From: Desulfobacteraceae bacterium
Lineage (GTDB): Bacteria > Desulfobacterota > Desulfobacteria > Desulfobacterales > SURF-7
Direction: 5' to 3'
Assembly: GCA_030618925.1 (NCBI GenBank)
Contig: JAUXCK010000127.1
Location: 1-7,512, forward strand
Length of the DNA: 7,512 nucleotides
Shown: positions 5,497-7,512 of the stretch, one piece after another
Layout of the letters: each line of letters starts with the position of its first letter
Numbering within the stretch: position 1 is the first letter of the stretch
Made by a program: the position numbers and the translations under genes
Notes under the pieces: model-generated
Database searches by the model: none
Seen by the model: the letters and a program-made list of their open reading frames with translations, nothing else
What the model was told of the DNA's origin: nothing

Positions 5497-6789
5497 GTGA
5501 ACCAGGGGGAAGCCACAAAATTGGGAAAAAGGAACTGGACGGTTCTCGTGTTATTGGGCCTCAGCGGTCAAATCGCCTGGAATGTGGAGAACTCGTGGTT
5601 CAACACCTTTTTGTTCGATACCATAACGCCGGATCCCGGACCCATTGCCGTCATGGTGGCCGTCAGCGCCATCGTGGCCACCCTGACCACACTGGTTGTG
5701 GGAACCCTCAGCGACAGAATCGGGAAACGGAAGCCTTTCATCCTGTACGGGTATACACTCTGGGCGCTCTCCACCATTGCTTATCCCATGTCAGCCTGGG
5801 CAAAGTCCACCCAGATAGCCATCCTTCTGGTTGTTCTACTGGATGCGGTGATGACCTTTTTCGGGTCGTCGGCAAATGATGCAGCGTTCAACGCCTGGGT
5901 CACCGATATCACCGATGAGACCAATCGCGGAACTGCGGAAGGGGTGCTGATGATCCTGCCGGTCCTGGCGATTATGCTGGGGATGGGGCTTTCCGGTTTG
6001 CTGATCGATACCATTGGGTACTTTTCTTTTTTTCTGACCCTGGGGGGCCTGGTATTGATCATGGGACTGGTCGGTTCTTTTCAACTTCAGGAAGGCCCTG
6101 ATCTGCGGCCTCAGAGGGAGGTTACGTCAAAAGGCTATTTTTCTGAACTGATGAGTGTCTTCTCCTTTCAGAGCATCAAACAAAACAGAGACCTGTACCT
6201 CGTATTTCTGACTATGGTTATCTTCAATATCGCCCAGGAGATTGTGATCCCCTATGAAGTGATTTATCTGAATAATTATCTGCACATAAGCAAAACCACG
6301 GCCGGAATACTGACAGCCATTGTGGCACCGGTCCTGATTCTGTTTGCCGTTCCCATAGGAAAGCTGACTGACAGGGGAAGAGGGTTTACTGTCATTATTA
6401 TCGGCTATCTGGCCAGCGCCATGGGGCAATTCCTTTTTTCCTTAACCGGGCAGCTGTGGCTCCTGGGGCTCACCGGGGCTCTGAAGAGTGTCGGCTTCCT
6501 GATGATGATTGTCCTGGGTGCCTGGATCCGCAACCTGATGCCCCTGGATGCCAGGGGACAATTTCAGGGCGTCAGGCTCATCTTCATGGTGATGCTTCCC
6601 ATGGTGATTGGTCCGGCAATCGGCTCCTTCATTATCCAAAAATTTGGCATCCCAACCACATTAAACGGGGAGGCTGGGTTTATCCCTGTGCCGCTGCTTT
6701 TCCAGGTGTCTGCAGTGGTCAGCCTGATGCCCCTGATACCGCTCTTTTTTTTATGGAAGCGCTGTCTTAAAACCGGGTTGAAGTTGTAA
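5497..6789 (+). CDS. Major facilitator superfamily transporter, 12 membrane segments
   Basis: The 430-residue protein has twelve hydrophobic segments, at roughly 14-32, 50-71, 81-100, 106-123, 149-170, 175-196, 233-250, 267-288, 298-318, 320-341, 361-380 and 398-419, with a longer cytoplasmic loop (about 198-230) between the two six-helix halves. The signature loop between helices 2 and 3 reads GTLSDRIGKRKP (69-80), and a weaker copy, GKLTDRGRG (288-296), lies at the matching place in the second half. The conserved stretch WVTDITDETNRGTAEG (134-149) after helix 4 recalls the sugar/cation symporter (GPH/MFS_2-like) branch, but I cannot fix the substrate. It sits in the inner membrane. The start is GTG, supported by AGAGGAG eight bases upstream (5482-5488); there is no ATG alternative nearby, the first internal Met being at 53. 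It is divergent from the AOR unit with a shared 273-bp control region, which suggests, without proving, transport of a substrate or product of that pathway. Confidence 0.92.
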   Translation: MNQGEATKLGKRNWTVLVLLGLSGQIAWNVENSWFNTFLFDTITPDPGPIAVMVAVSAIVATLTTLVVGTLSDRIGKRKPFILYGYTLWALSTIAYPMSAWAKSTQIAILLVVLLDAVMTFFGSSANDAAFNAWVTDITDETNRGTAEGVLMILPVLAIMLGMGLSGLLIDTIGYFSFFLTLGGLVLIMGLVGSFQLQEGPDLRPQREVTSKGYFSELMSVFSFQSIKQNRDLYLVFLTMVIFNIAQEIVIPYEVIYLNNYLHISKTTAGILTAIVAPVLILFAVPIGKLTDRGRGFTVIIIGYLASAMGQFLFSLTGQLWLLGLTGALKSVGFLMMIVLGAWIRNLMPLDARGQFQGVRLIFMVMLPMVIGPAIGSFIIQKFGIPTTLNGEAGFIPVPLLFQVSAVVSLMPLIPLFFLWKRCLKTGLKL

Positions 6790-6823
6790 ATGGTTTAGAT
6801 CGTTTCATACCAGCATTCGTTGT

Positions 6824-7512
6824 CTACCTGTGAACCAGGGAATAAATAAAGCATCCCCCTTCTGTTTCGTCGGCGGCTGCTTCAGACAATTCGGTTCGAT
6901 TGACGACATCATTTGTTTCCCGAAGTACGGAAGGCATCAGGAGCCCGCTTGGATCAACAATGATACCGTTTTCAACGCCGTCATCATCGCCGAATCCGCC
7001 GTCTTTGAGTGTGATGATGAGACATTTTCTGTTATGGCTCATGATCACATGATCCGAATACGCATAGAACCCTGTGAGAGAATCGTATTTGTACCACAAC
7101 GCCTCTTCTGGTGCAGGCTCGGAAAGGCATATCTTGATTGCGGCCTCATCCCCGGGATGTCGCACCATAATTCTGAAACTGATTAAACCAAACGGTATAT
7201 CTTCCGGGTTGTTCTTAATATCCGGGAAGTTGTTCAGATCCAGAATTTTTGCAGATTCAATGGCAATCACATTCTTATATTTTTTGATGCCTATCTGTGT
7301 GTTCAAGGCGATGTTGTTGAGGCTTAAAATGTCATCCTGGGAAAGGTCCGGAATCTCATTCTCGTCAAGGTCAGTGGTGGTGTCAACTTCCTGCCCGTCG
7401 GGGATACCGTTCAGGTTCACATCATAGGTCTCATCCGTAAGGGTGGTGAAGGCAATCGTTTCAGACCACTCTGATGTCCCGTCATAATTGTCATAGAATC
7501 TTGCTCTCCAAT
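6824..7512 (-). CDS. C-terminal part of a secreted multidomain protein with choice-of-anchor U-type module
   Basis: The frame stays open to the right edge, so the gene starts outside the window; 228 residues are visible. The GTG at 7420 is internal, not a start: the codons before it encode WRARFYDNYDG and SEWSETIAFTT, the typical last strands of a fibronectin type III domain. Next come two acidic, thrombospondin-3-like calcium loops, DVNLNGIPDGQE (visible residues 30-41) and DLDENEIPD (47-55). A domain at about 105-190 has PFGLISFRI, EPAPEEALWYKYDS and DGGFGDDDGVENGIIVDPSGL, which I recognise as the choice-of-anchor U pattern of cell-surface proteins. The tail is EGGCFIYSLVHR. The GGCFI motif usually precedes a small residue-rich surface-sorting tail; here the protein stops seven residues after the Cys-Phe-Ile begins to diverge. 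It is probably exported and surface-associated. Its gene end faces the MFS gene end, only 34 bp away, so the two are convergent and functionally unrelated as far as can be seen. Confidence 0.82.
   Translation of the reverse strand, partial: WRARFYDNYDGTSEWSETIAFTTLTDETYDVNLNGIPDGQEVDTTTDLDENEIPDLSQDDILSLNNIALNTQIGIKKYKNVIAIESAKILDLNNFPDIKNNPEDIPFGLISFRIMVRHPGDEAAIKICLSEPAPEEALWYKYDSLTGFYAYSDHVIMSHNRKCLIITLKDGGFGDDDGVENGIIVDPSGLLMPSVLRETNDVVNRTELSEAAADETEGGCFIYSLVHR

Noticed and set aside
5235..5879. Plus-strand open frame of 214 codons starting in the divergent gap and running into the MFS gene
   Set aside because: Its second half overlaps the transporter in another frame, the translation shows no domain, and the MFS start has a strong ribosome site of its own.
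6790..6823. Bidirectional terminator between the convergent MFS and surface-protein genes
   Set aside because: Only a 4-bp TGGT/ACCA pairing with a long loop is visible and there is no T-run on either strand.
7418..7420. GTG as the start of the right-most minus-strand gene
   Set aside because: The same frame continues upstream to the window edge and encodes recognisable fibronectin type III sequence, so the GTG is an internal valine codon.

Overview
The window looks like a chromosomal stretch of an anaerobic bacterium, most probably a Desulfobacterota (sulfate-reducing or syntrophic 'deltaproteobacterial') lineage. This rests on three things: a tungsten-type aldehyde:ferredoxin oxidoreductase (AOR), an ADP-forming acyl-CoA synthetase-type protein, and a secreted protein with a 'choice-of-anchor U' type module followed by a GGCFI tail, a combination I associate with that phylum. 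The assignment is inference; there is no rRNA or other marker gene here.

Layout, left to right. (1) 6-971 (+): a P1-family (DmpA/NylC-like) N-terminal-nucleophile hydrolase. (2) 972-1206: a gene-free convergent gap holding an operator-like 22-bp near-palindrome and a hairpin that probably ends the cold-shock transcript. (3) 1207-1407 (-): a 66-aa cold-shock protein. (4) 1408-1738: a gene-poor stretch holding the likely csp promoter, a long csp 5' leader, and a family of GATTAAG-based direct and inverted repeats. (5) 5223 down to 1739 (-): a probable three-gene unit read AOR -> MoaD/ThiS-like carrier -> ADP-forming acyl-CoA synthetase alpha-type protein, with a good promoter just upstream of AOR. 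(6) 5224-5496: the divergent control region. (7) 5497-6789 (+): a 12-helix MFS transporter with a GTG start. (8) 6824-7512 (-): the C-terminal 228 residues of a large secreted multidomain protein whose start lies beyond the right edge.

The coherent story is in (5)-(7). The AOR would interconvert an aldehyde and its carboxylic acid with ferredoxin. The small protein ending in Gly-Gly beside it is the kind of ubiquitin-fold sulfur carrier used for the pterin dithiolene of the tungsten or molybdenum cofactor. The acyl-CoA synthetase-like protein has the phospho-histidine domain that links acyl-CoA, free acid and ADP/ATP, but it lacks the ATP-grasp half. Together they could form an aldehyde-acid-acyl-CoA module, and the divergent MFS protein is a candidate importer or exporter of the substrate. 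The substrate cannot be read from the sequence.

I found no mobile elements, CRISPR arrays, tRNA or rRNA genes. The window is mostly ordinary metabolism. The items most worth a second look are the AOR/MoaD/ACD-alpha set, the stray operator-like palindrome, and the abrupt C-terminus of the secreted protein.
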